From Streptomyces sp. TSRI0281 (GTDB lineage: Bacteria; Actinomycetota; Actinomycetes; Streptomycetales; Streptomycetaceae): a stretch of DNA of 64,000 bases. The notes below the pieces were generated by a model that ran no database searches, was not told the origin of the DNA, and worked only from the letters and a program-made list of their open reading frames with translations. Positions 26,523 to 34,861 of the stretch are shown here, piece after piece. The position numbers were made by a program, and so were the translations under genes. Each line of letters opens with the position of its first letter. The stretch's first letter is position 1. The stretch lies in NCBI RefSeq assembly GCF_001905125.1, contig NZ_LWLE01000012.1, forward strand, positions 1-64,000. The letters run 5' to 3'.

Positions 26523-27800
26523 CTATGTCTCCGTGCCGACAGCGGCGGCTAAATCCTCGCGGCGTGTCCGGCCCGCAGCGGGCCGGGCGTCGCCGAACAC
26601 CACGCGCCGCGCGCCGCGTCCCAGCGGCACGGTCACGGACAGGGGCAGGGAATGCGGTGCCGGAAACGGCCCCGTCGAAGGGGCCTTCTCCCCGGCGGCC
26701 TCGGAGGCAGCGGTCCGAGCCCCACCGGTTCCGGCGGAATCGGTGGAAGGGGGCCGGGGCGGCTCGGGCAGGCGGAGCATCGACCGGCTCCCCGGCGCGG
26801 CACCTCGCAACGTCACCGGCGGCACGGACGCCGTACCGGAGTCGGCGCCGGCAGGGCCCTCGGGGGCCCTCTCGCCGCCCCCGGCGCTCTTCCCGCCCTC
26901 CGTGGCCTTTCCGGCCTCCTTGGCCTCCTCGGGGCTCGTGTGCGCCCCTGCCCGCACCGCGGCCCCCGCGCGCTCGGCGCCGAGACGTTCCGTCGTCAGC
27001 AGGATCAGGCCACCCGCGGCCAGCGCACCGCAGGAGAGCGCCAGCACGGTGCCCGTCCACCCGTAGCGGAAGTGCTCGCCGAACAGCGTGATGCCCACCG
27101 CGGCGGCGACCACCGGGTTCACCACGGTCACCGTCGCCAGCGGAGCGGTCAGCCCCGCACCGCGGTACGCGGCCTGGGACAGCAGCAGGCCGGCTGCCGC
27201 GAGACCCGCGATCACCAGCAGCGGCGGCAGACCCGAGCGCAACGAGCCGGACGTCCACTCCATGGCCACGGTCTTGGTGAACACCGACGCCATACCGAAC
27301 GCGACCCCGGCGCCGGTGGCCAGGACCACGCTGCGCAGCATCGGCCGGTGCAGCCCCTGGGCGAGGAGGAAGAGCGCCACCACCGCACCGAACGTCACGG
27401 TCGCCAGCATCAGCTGCTCCGGGCCGCCCAGTGTGTGCGACGCCGCGTTCCCGGTCAGGGCCAGCAGACCGGCCAGTCCGACCGTCGCCATGATCGCGCC
27501 GCGCCAGGCGGTGGCGCCCGCCCTGCGGCGTACGAAGAGCGCCGCCATCGGCAGGGCGAACACGATCGTGAGGGCGCCGAGCGGCTGGACGAGGCTCAGC
27601 GGTCCGTAGGCCAGGGCCACCACATGCAGGAGCGCACCGACCCCGTTCAGGGCCACCGCCGCCCACCAGGCGGCGTTGCGCAGGGGTGCGTACGAGCGGC
27701 CGTCACCGGCCGCGGCCACGCGCTCCTGGACGATCGCCCCGGCCGCATAGGCGACCGCGGAGATCAGTGACAGCAGCACAGACAGCGCGAGGGAACTCAT
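26523..27800 (-). CDS. DMT/EamA-family membrane transporter
   Basis: A 425-residue integral membrane protein with about nine or ten hydrophobic helices in the first 290 residues (for example LSVLLSLISAVAYAAGAIVQ, ALTIVFALPMAALFV, VNPVVAAAVGITLFGEHF), as in the drug/metabolite transporter superfamily, where the conserved GE appears late in each half. The substrate is unknown. A hydrophilic tail of about 130 residues rich in Gly, Ala, Glu and Pro is unusual for the family. ATG 27800 is taken; a GTG three codons upstream is possible. It is convergent with the Rpf gene. Confidence 0.85.
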   Translation of the reverse strand: MSSLALSVLLSLISAVAYAAGAIVQERVAAAGDGRSYAPLRNAAWWAAVALNGVGALLHVVALAYGPLSLVQPLGALTIVFALPMAALFVRRRAGATAWRGAIMATVGLAGLLALTGNAASHTLGGPEQLMLATVTFGAVVALFLLAQGLHRPMLRSVVLATGAGVAFGMASVFTKTVAMEWTSGSLRSGLPPLLVIAGLAAAGLLLSQAAYRGAGLTAPLATVTVVNPVVAAAVGITLFGEHFRYGWTGTVLALSCGALAAGGLILLTTERLGAERAGAAVRAGAHTSPEEAKEAGKATEGGKSAGGGERAPEGPAGADSGTASVPPVTLRGAAPGSRSMLRLPEPPRPPSTDSAGTGGARTAASEAAGEKAPSTGPFPAPHSLPLSVTVPLGRGARRVVFGDARPAAGRTRREDLAAAVGTET

Positions 27801-28031
27801 GTACACCACGATGTCCCGTCAAGGCCGCCGCGTCGTCGTCCTTGAGGCGGCGATTCGGCGTACTGCTCTAGTAGTACGGACGTAAGTCCTACGTCCTCCT
27901 CCTGACGGTAGTCCTCCTGCCCCCAGGGCTCAGAAGTTGTACCCCCTGCGGATACGGTGAGCCGCTGATCCGGTACGTCGAGTGGCCGGAACCGGACGGA
28001 CGGGCCGCGAGGGGTCCGAGGGGAGCCGAGC

Positions 28032-28724
28032 ATGGATCTGACCCGAGCGGCGTCGGTGGGCGGATTCTTCGCGCTCAGCACCGCCCCGGTGCCCGAGGGC
28101 GCGCACCGCCCGCTGGCCCGGCTGTACGCGGGGGACACGGCACCGCTCACGGCCCGTATCGACACGGTCGCCGCCCGGCTCCGGGCGCCCGAGCGCCGGG
28201 TCGCCGCCTCCATCGCCCACCTCGGTCTCGCGGCGCGGCTCTGGTCCGTCGCGCTGGGGCCGGCCGCGCTGTCCGGACGCTTCCCGGACATCGCGCCCGG
28301 CGCCCTGCTGTGGGACCCGGGACGCACCTCGCCCGACGACCTCCGGCTGCCGGACCCCGCCGCGCTGCCGGGTACCGCCGAGCGGCTCCGCGAAGCCGTC
28401 CAGTACGGGCACCTCGTGCCGCTCGCCGACGCGATGCGCCGCGACGGGAACATCTCCTCGCGGCTGCTGTGGGGCAACGCGGGCTCCGCGCTCGCCGGTG
28501 CCGTGCGCGAACTCGTCACCTGGTCGCGCGTCAACTCCCGCCCGGACGTCGCGGAGCGGGCCCGCGCGCTGGCGGCCGAACTCTTCGACCATCCGGACCT
28601 GCGGGCCACCGGGGCTCCGCATGGTCCGGCGTTCCGGCGGCGCAGCTGCTGCCTGTACTACCGCTGCCCGGACGGCGGTCTGTGCGGCGACTGCGTCTTC
28701 GACGCGCCGCCCGCCCCGCGCTGA
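28032..28724 (+). CDS. FhuF-like (2Fe-2S) protein
   Basis: A 230-residue protein ending in the cysteine pattern CC-x10-C-x2-C (RSCCLYYRCPDGGLCGDC), which binds a [2Fe-2S] cluster in FhuF-type ferric-siderophore reductases. The remaining sequence (AHRPLARLYAGD, LGLAARLWSVALGP, RLLWGNAGSALAGA) matches this actinobacterial group. It probably reduces iron in imported siderophores in the cytoplasm. No siderophore uptake genes lie beside it. Confidence 0.83.
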   Translation: MDLTRAASVGGFFALSTAPVPEGAHRPLARLYAGDTAPLTARIDTVAARLRAPERRVAASIAHLGLAARLWSVALGPAALSGRFPDIAPGALLWDPGRTSPDDLRLPDPAALPGTAERLREAVQYGHLVPLADAMRRDGNISSRLLWGNAGSALAGAVRELVTWSRVNSRPDVAERARALAAELFDHPDLRATGAPHGPAFRRRSCCLYYRCPDGGLCGDCVFDAPPAPR

Positions 28725-28743
28725 AACCGGCGGGCCACGGCGT

Positions 28744-29199
28744 TCAGCTGCTCAGCTCGAACTCCGCGCGGATGCGTTTGCCGACCGGCACCCGCTCGGC
28801 GGTCAGCCGGTCGCACACGGCGAAGACGATCTCCATGCCGTGGCCGCCCGGCCGGGTCGGGTCGGGCTCGTAGATCACCGGCAGCGCCGTGCTGCTGTCG
28901 TACACCGTGACGCTGATGCGCTCGGCGGTGCCCTCCAGCTCCAGCAGGTACGGGCCGTGGCTGTACCGGTCGGCGTTGGTGACCAGTTCGCTGACCGCCA
29001 GCATCAGGTCGTTGCGGGTGTGTTCTCCCAGCACCGCCAGCCACTCGGCGGCGAGCCGCGCCAGAAACCGGTCGGCCAGGGCGCGGGCCTGCGCGATGCA
29101 GCCCGGCTCGCCGCCGAACACCTCGGCGCTGTGCAGAACCTCGGTGGGCCGTGGCTCTTCGGAGCGGCCGGCCGGTCGCGAGGTGACCTGTTCGTTCAT
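28744..29199 (-). CDS. RsbW-like ATP-binding anti-sigma/regulatory kinase
   Basis: A 151-residue GHKL-type ATPase domain alone: N box ELVTNADRYS and G box RPGGHGMEIV. Such proteins act as serine kinases of anti-sigma-factor antagonists or bind sigma factors of the SigB/F group. The start ATG has GGAG 6 bases upstream. It is followed on the same strand, counting upstream, by a PP2C phosphatase and a SigB-type sigma factor, the partners expected for partner switching. No STAS-domain antagonist is present in the window. Confidence 0.88.
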   Translation of the reverse strand: MNEQVTSRPAGRSEEPRPTEVLHSAEVFGGEPGCIAQARALADRFLARLAAEWLAVLGEHTRNDLMLAVSELVTNADRYSHGPYLLELEGTAERISVTVYDSSTALPVIYEPDPTRPGGHGMEIVFAVCDRLTAERVPVGKRIRAEFELSS

Positions 29200-29271
29200 G
29201 AGCTCCAGCCAGGACGCTGCGGGATGGTCGAATACATTTTCTCGCCGGTCGTCTACCCGCGTCCGGACATC

Positions 29272-29331
29272 TCACTCCGACCGGATTCCGGCAGCCTCGG
29301 ATCACTCCGACCGGATTCCGGCAGCCTCGGA
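29272..29331. repeat. Two perfect 30-bp tandem repeats
   Basis: TCACTCCGACCGGATTCCGG plus CAGCCTCGGA occurs twice in direct succession in the gap upstream of the RsbW-like gene. It contains the short inverted element CCGGATTCCGG. No frame is conserved across it, so it may be a regulatory duplication. Confidence 0.9.
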
Positions 29332-29374
29332 CCGTGACGGCGAAATCCTACGGGGTCCGTCCCGCTCCGTTCCC

Positions 29375-30679
29375 TCACCTGGCCACCGACGTGCTTCCGG
29401 CGGGCGATCCGCCCTCGGCGCCGTCCCCGAGCCAGCCCAGGTGCAGCACCGCCACATCGTCGGCGAGACCGCCGTACGGGGACGCGGCCCGATCCGCGCG
29501 GGCGACGAGGGTGTCCACGAACCCGCGGGCGGGCAGCGTGCCGGACTCCTGGGCCATCGCCAGCAGACCTTCCTCGCCGAGCCGCGTATCCGGTCCCGTG
29601 TGCCCTTCGAAGAGCCCGTCGGTGAACATCACGACGTGGCTGTCCACGGGCAGCGGCACCACGGTGGTGGTCCAGCGGCAGGTGCCCGGCAGCAGGCCCA
29701 GCGCCATCCCGTGCGCGGGTTCGATCCAGCGCACGTCCGGACCGTCGCGCAGCAGCAGCCCGGGGTGCCCGGCCCGCAGTACCTGGACCTGACGGCGGTC
29801 GGGGGAGAAGACGAGGGAGTTCACGGTGGCGAAGACCCGTGGATCGGCCCGCTCGGCGACCAGCATCTGTTCCAGCAGCCCCATCTGTTCCCGCTGGTCC
29901 GTGCCGCACAGGACCGCCGTGCGCCACGCGACCCGCAGGCACACACCGAGCGCGGCCTCGGCCGCCCCGTGCCCCGACACATCCCCGATCACCGCGTGCA
30001 CGGTGCCGTCGGCGGTCTGCACCACGTCGTAGAAGTCACCGCTCAACAGGCCGTGGGCCCGGCCCGGTTCGTACCGTGCCACCGCCTGGAAACCGTCGTC
30101 CAGGAGGAGGGGCACGGGCAGCAGACCGCGCTCCAGGCGGGCGTTCTCCTGCGCCGTCAGCCGGTTGGCGCGCAACGCGGCCGCCGCCCGTTCCACCTGC
30201 TTGCGCTGGAGGGCGTAGCGGACGGCGCGGCCCAGCGACTCCGGGTCGAGCCGGGCCTTGACCAGATAGTCCTGTGCACCGGCCGCCACCGCGGAGAGAC
30301 CGGCGTCGGCCTCGGCCCTGCCGGTCAGCACGACGATCGCGGCGTCCGGCGAGGAGTCGAGGAGCTGGGTGACGGCGTCCTGGCCGTGCACATCCGGAAG
30401 GTGGAGATCGAGCAGCACACAGCTGGGTGTCCGGCAGGTGCTCAGGAACCGCCTCGCCTCGGCCAGGGTCCTGCACCAGGTGAGGCCGGAATCCAGTTCG
30501 CTGTCGGCCAGCATCTCCGCGATCAGGACCGCGTCCCCGGAGCCGTCCTCGATCAGCAGGATCGCGGCGTCGACGTCCCAGACGGAGCCGCCGTCCGCCC
30601 GCCGCGCCCCGGACTGCCCGGGAAGCGCCACCGAGCCGGAGGGATGCACCACGGCATCCGCAGGGAGCTCGGCCACCCT
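29375..30679 (-). CDS. Receiver-PP2C (SpoIIE/RsbU) phosphatase
   Basis: A 434-residue fusion of a response-regulator receiver and a PP2C-type serine phosphatase. The receiver (about 35-160) has acidic IEDGSGDA, phospho-acceptor Asp in LLDLHLPD and the Lys in YLVKARL. The SpoIIE domain (about 215-425) has SGDFYDVV, GDVSGHGAAEA, FTDGLFE and DDVAVLHL, covering the metal sites. It should dephosphorylate an anti-sigma antagonist when its receiver is phosphorylated. GTG 30679 is the preferred start; the 18 upstream residues are Arg-rich and probably not coding. Confidence 0.9.
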   Translation of the reverse strand, partial: RVAELPADAVVHPSGSVALPGQSGARRADGGSVWDVDAAILLIEDGSGDAVLIAEMLADSELDSGLTWCRTLAEARRFLSTCRTPSCVLLDLHLPDVHGQDAVTQLLDSSPDAAIVVLTGRAEADAGLSAVAAGAQDYLVKARLDPESLGRAVRYALQRKQVERAAAALRANRLTAQENARLERGLLPVPLLLDDGFQAVARYEPGRAHGLLSGDFYDVVQTADGTVHAVIGDVSGHGAAEAALGVCLRVAWRTAVLCGTDQREQMGLLEQMLVAERADPRVFATVNSLVFSPDRRQVQVLRAGHPGLLLRDGPDVRWIEPAHGMALGLLPGTCRWTTTVVPLPVDSHVVMFTDGLFEGHTGPDTRLGEEGLLAMAQESGTLPARGFVDTLVARADRAASPYGGLADDVAVLHLGWLGDGAEGGSPAGSTSVAR

Positions 30680-30861
30680 CCACCCCCTCGCACGACGGCG
30701 CGGGTCGCCCGGCGCTGTACCGCAGGGCAGCATATGCGACCCGGTGCGCTCCGGCGTCGGGCGGGCGGGAAGGGCGAGCCGGACAGCGGCGGACGAAGGG
30801 GCGGGGCGGACGGCGGGCGGTGGCGAGGAGCGGCGAACGGAACGGCGGTGGTGAGCCGGGG

Positions 30862-31713
30862 TCAGGCCTCCACGGACATGCCCTTGCGCAGACGCTGCAC
30901 GATCCGCGACAGCAGCCGCGACACATGCATCTGGGAGACCCCCAGCTCCGCACCGATCTGCGACTGCGTCATCTCGTCCCCGAACCGCATCTGGACGATT
31001 CTGCGCTCACGCGCGTCCAGCTGCTCCAGGAGCGGTGCCAGGGTGTGCAGATTCTCGACGGTCTCCATGGCGGGGTCGCGCTCGCCCAGCAGATCCGCGT
31101 ACGCCCGCTGCTCCTGACCGGAGTCGCTGTCGGCCGACGGTGTGTCGAGAGAGCCGGCCGAGTAGCCGTTGGCCGCCACCAGACCCTCGATGATCTCTTC
31201 CTCGGGAAGGTCCAGACGCGCGGCGAGCTCCTTGACCGTGGGCTCGCGGTCCAGCTCCGCCGACAGCTGCTCCTTCGCCTTCGCGAGGTCCACCCGCAGC
31301 TCCTGGAGCCGCCGGGGGACATGCACGGACCAGGTCGTGTCGCGGAAGAAGCGCTTGATCTCGCCGACGATGTACGGCACGGCGAAGGTGGCGAACTCGA
31401 CCTCGCGCGAGAGATCGAAGCGGTCGATCGCCTTGATCAGCCCGATGGTGCCGACCTGGATGATGTCCTCGGTGTCGTCACCGCCGCGATTGCGGAACCG
31501 GGAGGCGGCGAAACGGACCAGCGACAGGTTCATCTCGATGAGGGTGTTGCGCGCGTACTGGTACTCGTGCGTGCCCTCCTCAAGGACCTGGAGCCGGTCG
31601 AAGAAGACCTTCGACAACGCGCGGGCGTCCTGTGGCGCGACCTTTCCGGTCTCCTCGATCCAGGGCAGTGTGCCCGGGTCGGCTCCGGTGGTTCGCACGG
31701 ACATGGCCGCCAT
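30862..31713 (-). CDS. SigB/SigF/SigG-family RNA polymerase sigma factor
   Basis: A 283-residue group-3 sigma factor. Region 2 has NLSLVRFAASRFRNRG, DIIQVGTIGLIKAIDRFD and FATFAVPYIVGEIKRFFRD; region 3 has VPRRLQELR; region 4 has RRIVQMRFGDEMTQSQIGAE followed by LGVSQMHVSRLLSRI. This is the family that controls stress response and differentiation in Streptomyces, under partner switching by kinase and phosphatase proteins like those downstream. ATG 31713 follows GGGAGGG. It is divergent from the SDR gene. Confidence 0.94.
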   Translation of the reverse strand: MAAMSVRTTGADPGTLPWIEETGKVAPQDARALSKVFFDRLQVLEEGTHEYQYARNTLIEMNLSLVRFAASRFRNRGGDDTEDIIQVGTIGLIKAIDRFDLSREVEFATFAVPYIVGEIKRFFRDTTWSVHVPRRLQELRVDLAKAKEQLSAELDREPTVKELAARLDLPEEEIIEGLVAANGYSAGSLDTPSADSDSGQEQRAYADLLGERDPAMETVENLHTLAPLLEQLDARERRIVQMRFGDEMTQSQIGAELGVSQMHVSRLLSRIVQRLRKGMSVEA

Positions 31714-31936
31714 GGTGTCGCCCTCCCTGCCGTCGGATGTGTCGATCCGCGCCTGCCCAGCAATCCGGGGGCCATGCCACCTGAACGCGTTTCTTCTCGA
31801 TCCGGCCCGGACACACCGGCCGAATCAAGCCGGAAAGCCACGAATGGAGCAGCGTCCGGCGCATGGCAGACTTGACCGGGGTGTTTCGGCCTGCGGTGAC
31901 ATGTGGCCCGCAGGGACAAATGGCAGAGGAACGGCA

Positions 31937-33421
31937 ATGACGGTGACAGAGGACAGTCCGGAGCTCGCTCCCGGAATCGATGAGTTCGGTGCCGGAATCG
32001 ACCCGGAGCGCCTGGCCGTCTGCCTGAGCGTGCTCGATGAACTCGACACCATCGAGGTCGACCACCCGGACGCCATCGCCGTACGCCGGGCCACCGCCGG
32101 TATCTACCGCACGGTGAAGCAGCGCCGCCGCCAGGAGCGCCGGGCCGCGAAGACCGCGCACGACAAGGCCGTCACCGAAGCCACCGCTACCGGCTCCGCC
32201 GAGCGCATCGACGACGAGACGCAGGGCGTCCTGCCGTCGTCCTCGGCCGCCGCCGAGATCGCCGGGGTGCTCCAGCGGCCCCGGTCCTGCTATATCTGCA
32301 AGACCCGGTACGTCGAGGTCGACGCGTTCTACCACCAGCTCTGCCAGCGGTGCGCCAAGGAGAACCGGGACCGGCGCGACGCCAGGACCGACCTCACGGG
32401 GCGCCGCGCGCTGCTCACCGGCGGCCGGGCGAAGATCGGCATGTACATCGCGCTGAGGCTGCTGCGCGACGGCGCGCACACGACCATCACCACGCGCTTC
32501 CCCAACGACGCGATCCGCCGCTTCAAGGCGATGCCGGACAGCGACGAGTGGATCCACCGGCTGAAGATCGTCGGCATCGACCTCCGGGACCCCGCCCAGG
32601 TCGTGGCCCTCGCGGACTCGGTCGCGGCCGAGGGGCCCCTGGACATTCTGATCAACAACGCCGCGCAGACCGTGCGCCGGTCCCCGCAGGCGTACAGCGA
32701 GCTGGTCAGCGCGGAGTCGGCGCCGCTGCCCGCGGGCGCGCTGCCCGCCGCCCAGGTCATCGGCACCTTCGGCAGCGGCACCGTGGACCGGGTAGCGGCG
32801 CTGCCCGCCGCCCGCAAGGAGGGGCTGACCGCGCAGGACGTCACCGGGCTGGCCCTGGTCACGGGCTCGGCGTCGCTGGAACGCATCGCCGCCGGCACCG
32901 CGATCGACGCGGGCGGCCTCGTACCGGACCTGCACGACACCAACAGCTGGATCCAGACGGTCGAGGAGGTCGAGCCGATCGAGCTCCTGGAAGTCCAGCT
33001 CTGCAACTCGACCGCGCCGTTCATCCTGATCAGCCGGCTCCGCCCGGCGATGGCGGCGACGGCCGCGAAGCGCGCGTACGTGGTGAACGTCTCCGCGATG
33101 GAGGGCGTCTTCGGCCGCGGCTACAAGGGCGCGGGGCACCCGCACACCAACATGGCCAAGGCCGCCCTGAACATGCTGACCCGCACCAGCGCCCAGGAGA
33201 TGTTCGAGAAGGACGGCATCCTGATGACCGCCGTCGACACCGGATGGATCACGGACGAGCGTCCGCACCCCGACAAGATGCGCCTCGCCGAGGAGGGCTT
33301 CCACGCTCCTCTCGACCTGGTCGACGGCGCCGCCCGGGTCTACGACCCGATCGTGCGCGGTGAAGAGGGCGACGAGCTGTACGGCTGCTTCCTCAAGGAC
33401 TACGCGCCCGCAGGCTGGTGA
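31937..33421 (+). CDS. Short-chain dehydrogenase with N-terminal Cys4 module
   Basis: A 494-residue protein. About 115 N-terminal helical, Arg-rich residues lead to a CYICKTRYVEVDAFYHQLCQ segment ending RC (C-x2-C-x15-C-x2-C) that could bind zinc. The SDR domain follows: LLTGGRAKIGMYIALRLL nucleotide loop, ILINNAA, and an active site with Ser (VNVSAMEG) and Tyr/Lys replaced by a HTNMAKAALNM segment, where the Lys is kept but a clear YxxxK is not seen. Substrate unknown. The missing Tyr and the Cys4 head suggest a divergent role. The ATG is divergent from the sigma gene with 223 bases between. Confidence 0.85.
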   Translation: MTVTEDSPELAPGIDEFGAGIDPERLAVCLSVLDELDTIEVDHPDAIAVRRATAGIYRTVKQRRRQERRAAKTAHDKAVTEATATGSAERIDDETQGVLPSSSAAAEIAGVLQRPRSCYICKTRYVEVDAFYHQLCQRCAKENRDRRDARTDLTGRRALLTGGRAKIGMYIALRLLRDGAHTTITTRFPNDAIRRFKAMPDSDEWIHRLKIVGIDLRDPAQVVALADSVAAEGPLDILINNAAQTVRRSPQAYSELVSAESAPLPAGALPAAQVIGTFGSGTVDRVAALPAARKEGLTAQDVTGLALVTGSASLERIAAGTAIDAGGLVPDLHDTNSWIQTVEEVEPIELLEVQLCNSTAPFILISRLRPAMAATAAKRAYVVNVSAMEGVFGRGYKGAGHPHTNMAKAALNMLTRTSAQEMFEKDGILMTAVDTGWITDERPHPDKMRLAEEGFHAPLDLVDGAARVYDPIVRGEEGDELYGCFLKDYAPAGW

Positions 33422-33763
33422 TCCCGCCCGTCGTCCCGGTGTCCCCTCCCACGGGCGGGTTCACCGGGTGACCGGCGGGCCGGGCGTGGGGGCTCCGCGG
33501 CCCGCCGATGGCGGAAAGTGACCCAGGCCACACGTTCCGTCGAGCGCGATGGCGCTCATTTGGTTACTCTGAAGTGAACGGGCGGCACCGAGGGATCCAC
33601 GAACCTTCCTCGACCGTCCTGGGACAGGTCTGCAACCAGGCCGCCGTCCCGCCCAACGCCGGCGCCACCGCGACCGAACTGTTCCTGCCCCTGCCCCCGA
33701 GGGCGGTCGGCCGAGAGGTCGCGCCGCGACTGTCCGGGGTTACGCGACACAGAGGAGTGCGCG
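33422..33763. other. Intergenic region upstream of the small-peptide gene
   Basis: After the SDR stop, an inverted repeat CCCGCCCGT/ACGGGCGGG (33423-33459) probably ends transcription. The rest, about 300 bases, has no convincing gene and would be the promoter and long leader of the peptide gene at 33764; a TTTGGTTACTCT segment near 33557 is a possible promoter element. Confidence 0.45.
33423..33459 (+). terminator. Hairpin after the SDR gene
   Basis: A 9-bp stem CCCGCCCGT/ACGGGCGGG with a 19-base loop directly after the stop codon, followed by TT. The long loop makes it a moderate candidate. Confidence 0.45.
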
Positions 33764-33937
33764 GTGACACCAGAACTGACGAAGCACGAGAAGCGGCCTG
33801 CCGAACGACACGGAGAGCGGGCCGCGCGGCCCGAGAAGCTCCGGAACATCGAAGTCTGGGCCAGGTCCGCACCGATCCGGCTGGCCGGCTACGAGGACGA
33901 CCTCGCGGAGCCGCACATCCTGCCCGGCATCGACTGA
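33764..33937 (+). CDS. 57-residue orphan peptide
   Basis: A GTG with AGGAG at 8-12 bases upstream opens a 57-residue frame. The N-terminal half is very basic and hydrophilic (ELTKHEKRPAERHGERAARP); the second half reads NIEVWARSAPIRLAGYEDDL and ends AEPHILPGID. A strong terminator follows 24 bases later. The good start, the ordered composition and the terminator support a real gene. I do not recognise the family. A charged leader followed by an aromatic, acidic, Gly/Pro-ending core could suit a modified peptide precursor, but no modification enzyme lies beside it, so this is only a thought. Confidence 0.7.
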   Translation: MTPELTKHEKRPAERHGERAARPEKLRNIEVWARSAPIRLAGYEDDLAEPHILPGID

Positions 33938-33961
33938 CACGCGTAGCCCGTACGGCATGGG

Positions 33962-34001
33962 CGAAGCCCCGCTCCCCGCAGCCGCGGGGAGCGGGGCTTC
34001 G
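33962..34001 (+). terminator. Strong terminator of the 57-residue peptide gene
   Basis: A perfect 18-bp stem starting CGAAGCCCCGCTCCCCGC and a 4-base AGCC loop. It would serve both strands: the peptide gene on + and the crcB remnant on -. Confidence 0.88.
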
Positions 34002-34023
34002 TGTCTCCCGCGGCGCGGTCGTG

Positions 34024-34350
34024 TCACCAGGCCGCGCGGGCCGGGGCGGCCCCGGCGAAGGACAGCCCGACACCCGCCCCGACGCTGACGAACAGATAGG
34101 CGCCGGCCGTGGCGACGCGACGCGTGGAGGCCGGGGTCAGCAGCTCGTACGAGAAGGTCGACCAGGTCGACAGCGCACCGCGGAACCCGGTGGCGACCAG
34201 CAGGTGGACCCGGGACCCCAGATCGCCGTCGGACGCGGCCTCGGCGGAGAATCCGAGGAGCAGGTCACGCCCGCGAGGGCCGCGACCAAGGTGAGGACCA
34301 GGCAGCCGATCGCGTAGCCCGGCGAGCCTTCCTCGAACAACTGCCGCACA
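34024..34350 (-). pseudogene. crcB (fluoride channel) remnants, frameshifted
   Basis: On the - strand one frame gives RQLFEEGSPGYAIGCLVLTL followed by VAALAG, like the last helix of a CrcB subunit. A different frame then gives LLLGFSAEAA and VATGFRGALSTWSTFSYELL, ending with VATAGAYLFVSVGAGVGLSF: the second half of a CrcB subunit including the TGF-G--STWSTFSYE pore motif. Streptomycetes often carry two adjacent crcB genes, so this looks like a deletion fusing the ends of two copies. No intact N-terminal half is present. Confidence 0.62.
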
Positions 34351-34438
34351 TCTCCCGGGGGAGTGACCGGAGTGACGGTGTTCGAGTAAAAGGGACTTGA
34401 GAGACATTCGGGGACCGTGCACCGGCCGCGTCACCACC

Positions 34439-34675
34439 ATGGGCGTCGTCTCCTCCGCGGTCGCGGGCATGGGCGCCATCACCCCGGCCTGCGGAGAGAT
34501 CAACACCCTCGGAGCCGTCGTCACGGGTCTGGTCGTCGGCGCCGTCTGCGCGTTCGCCATCACGCTGAACCGCCGAGCACCTGGGCGCGCTGGTCTCCGG
34601 CAAGGAGTCACCGACGACTCCGCACTCGTCAAGGAGATCAGCCGGTTGCTGAAGGCCCGCGAGAACGCCAAGTAG
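34439..34675 (+). pseudogene. Ammonium transporter (Amt) fragment
   Basis: The frame starting MGVVSSAVAGMGAITPACGE and continuing INTLGAVVTGLVVGAVCAFA matches one central helix pair of Amt/MEP ammonium transporters (pattern SG-VAGL-AITPA-G----GA---G--AG--C). Only about 45 of some 430 residues remain, followed by an unrelated hydrophilic tail (SALVKEISRLLKARENAK) up to TAG 34675. It is probably a decayed gene piece; a small membrane protein is a less likely reading. Confidence 0.5.
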
Positions 34676-34776
34676 CGGGGGCTCCGGGCGCGGTTCCGGA
34701 CCGGTCGTACGCCCCCGGCCCGGACACGCCGGAGCACCGATCCACGAGCAGTGCGGAGCGCCGATTACGGAGCAGT

Positions 34777-34858
34777 CATCCGATGGATGCGCGAGAGGAG
34801 TTTCCCTCTGTCTGGAAGAGTCCATTGACAGGGTCGCGTCAGGGCTCAATCATCGGAC
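34777..34858 (+). promoter_or_regulatory. Fucosidase promoter with two CCGATG elements
   Basis: A perfect inverted repeat CATCC-GAT-GGATG lies at 34777-34789. TTGACA at 34825-34830 is spaced 17 bases from AATCAT (34848-34853), a fair -10. CAATCATCGGAC (34847-34858), overlapping the -10, is the reverse-strand form of the same CCGATGATT core. The expected transcription start falls at or next to ATG 34862, so the mRNA may be leaderless. Matching elements occur before the sugar operon at 44445. Confidence 0.55.
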
Positions 34859-34861
34859 CTC

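Noticed and set aside
29250..29275. SigB-type promoter GNNT-N15-GGGTAG on the - strand before the RsbW-like gene
   Set aside because: The last base of the -10 is G rather than the expected C/T, and the -35 requirement is too loose to carry weight.
34439..34675. Reading the + strand frame as a functional small membrane protein
   Set aside because: The hydrophobic part closely follows one Amt helix pair and stops abruptly, and the region is full of other gene remnants.
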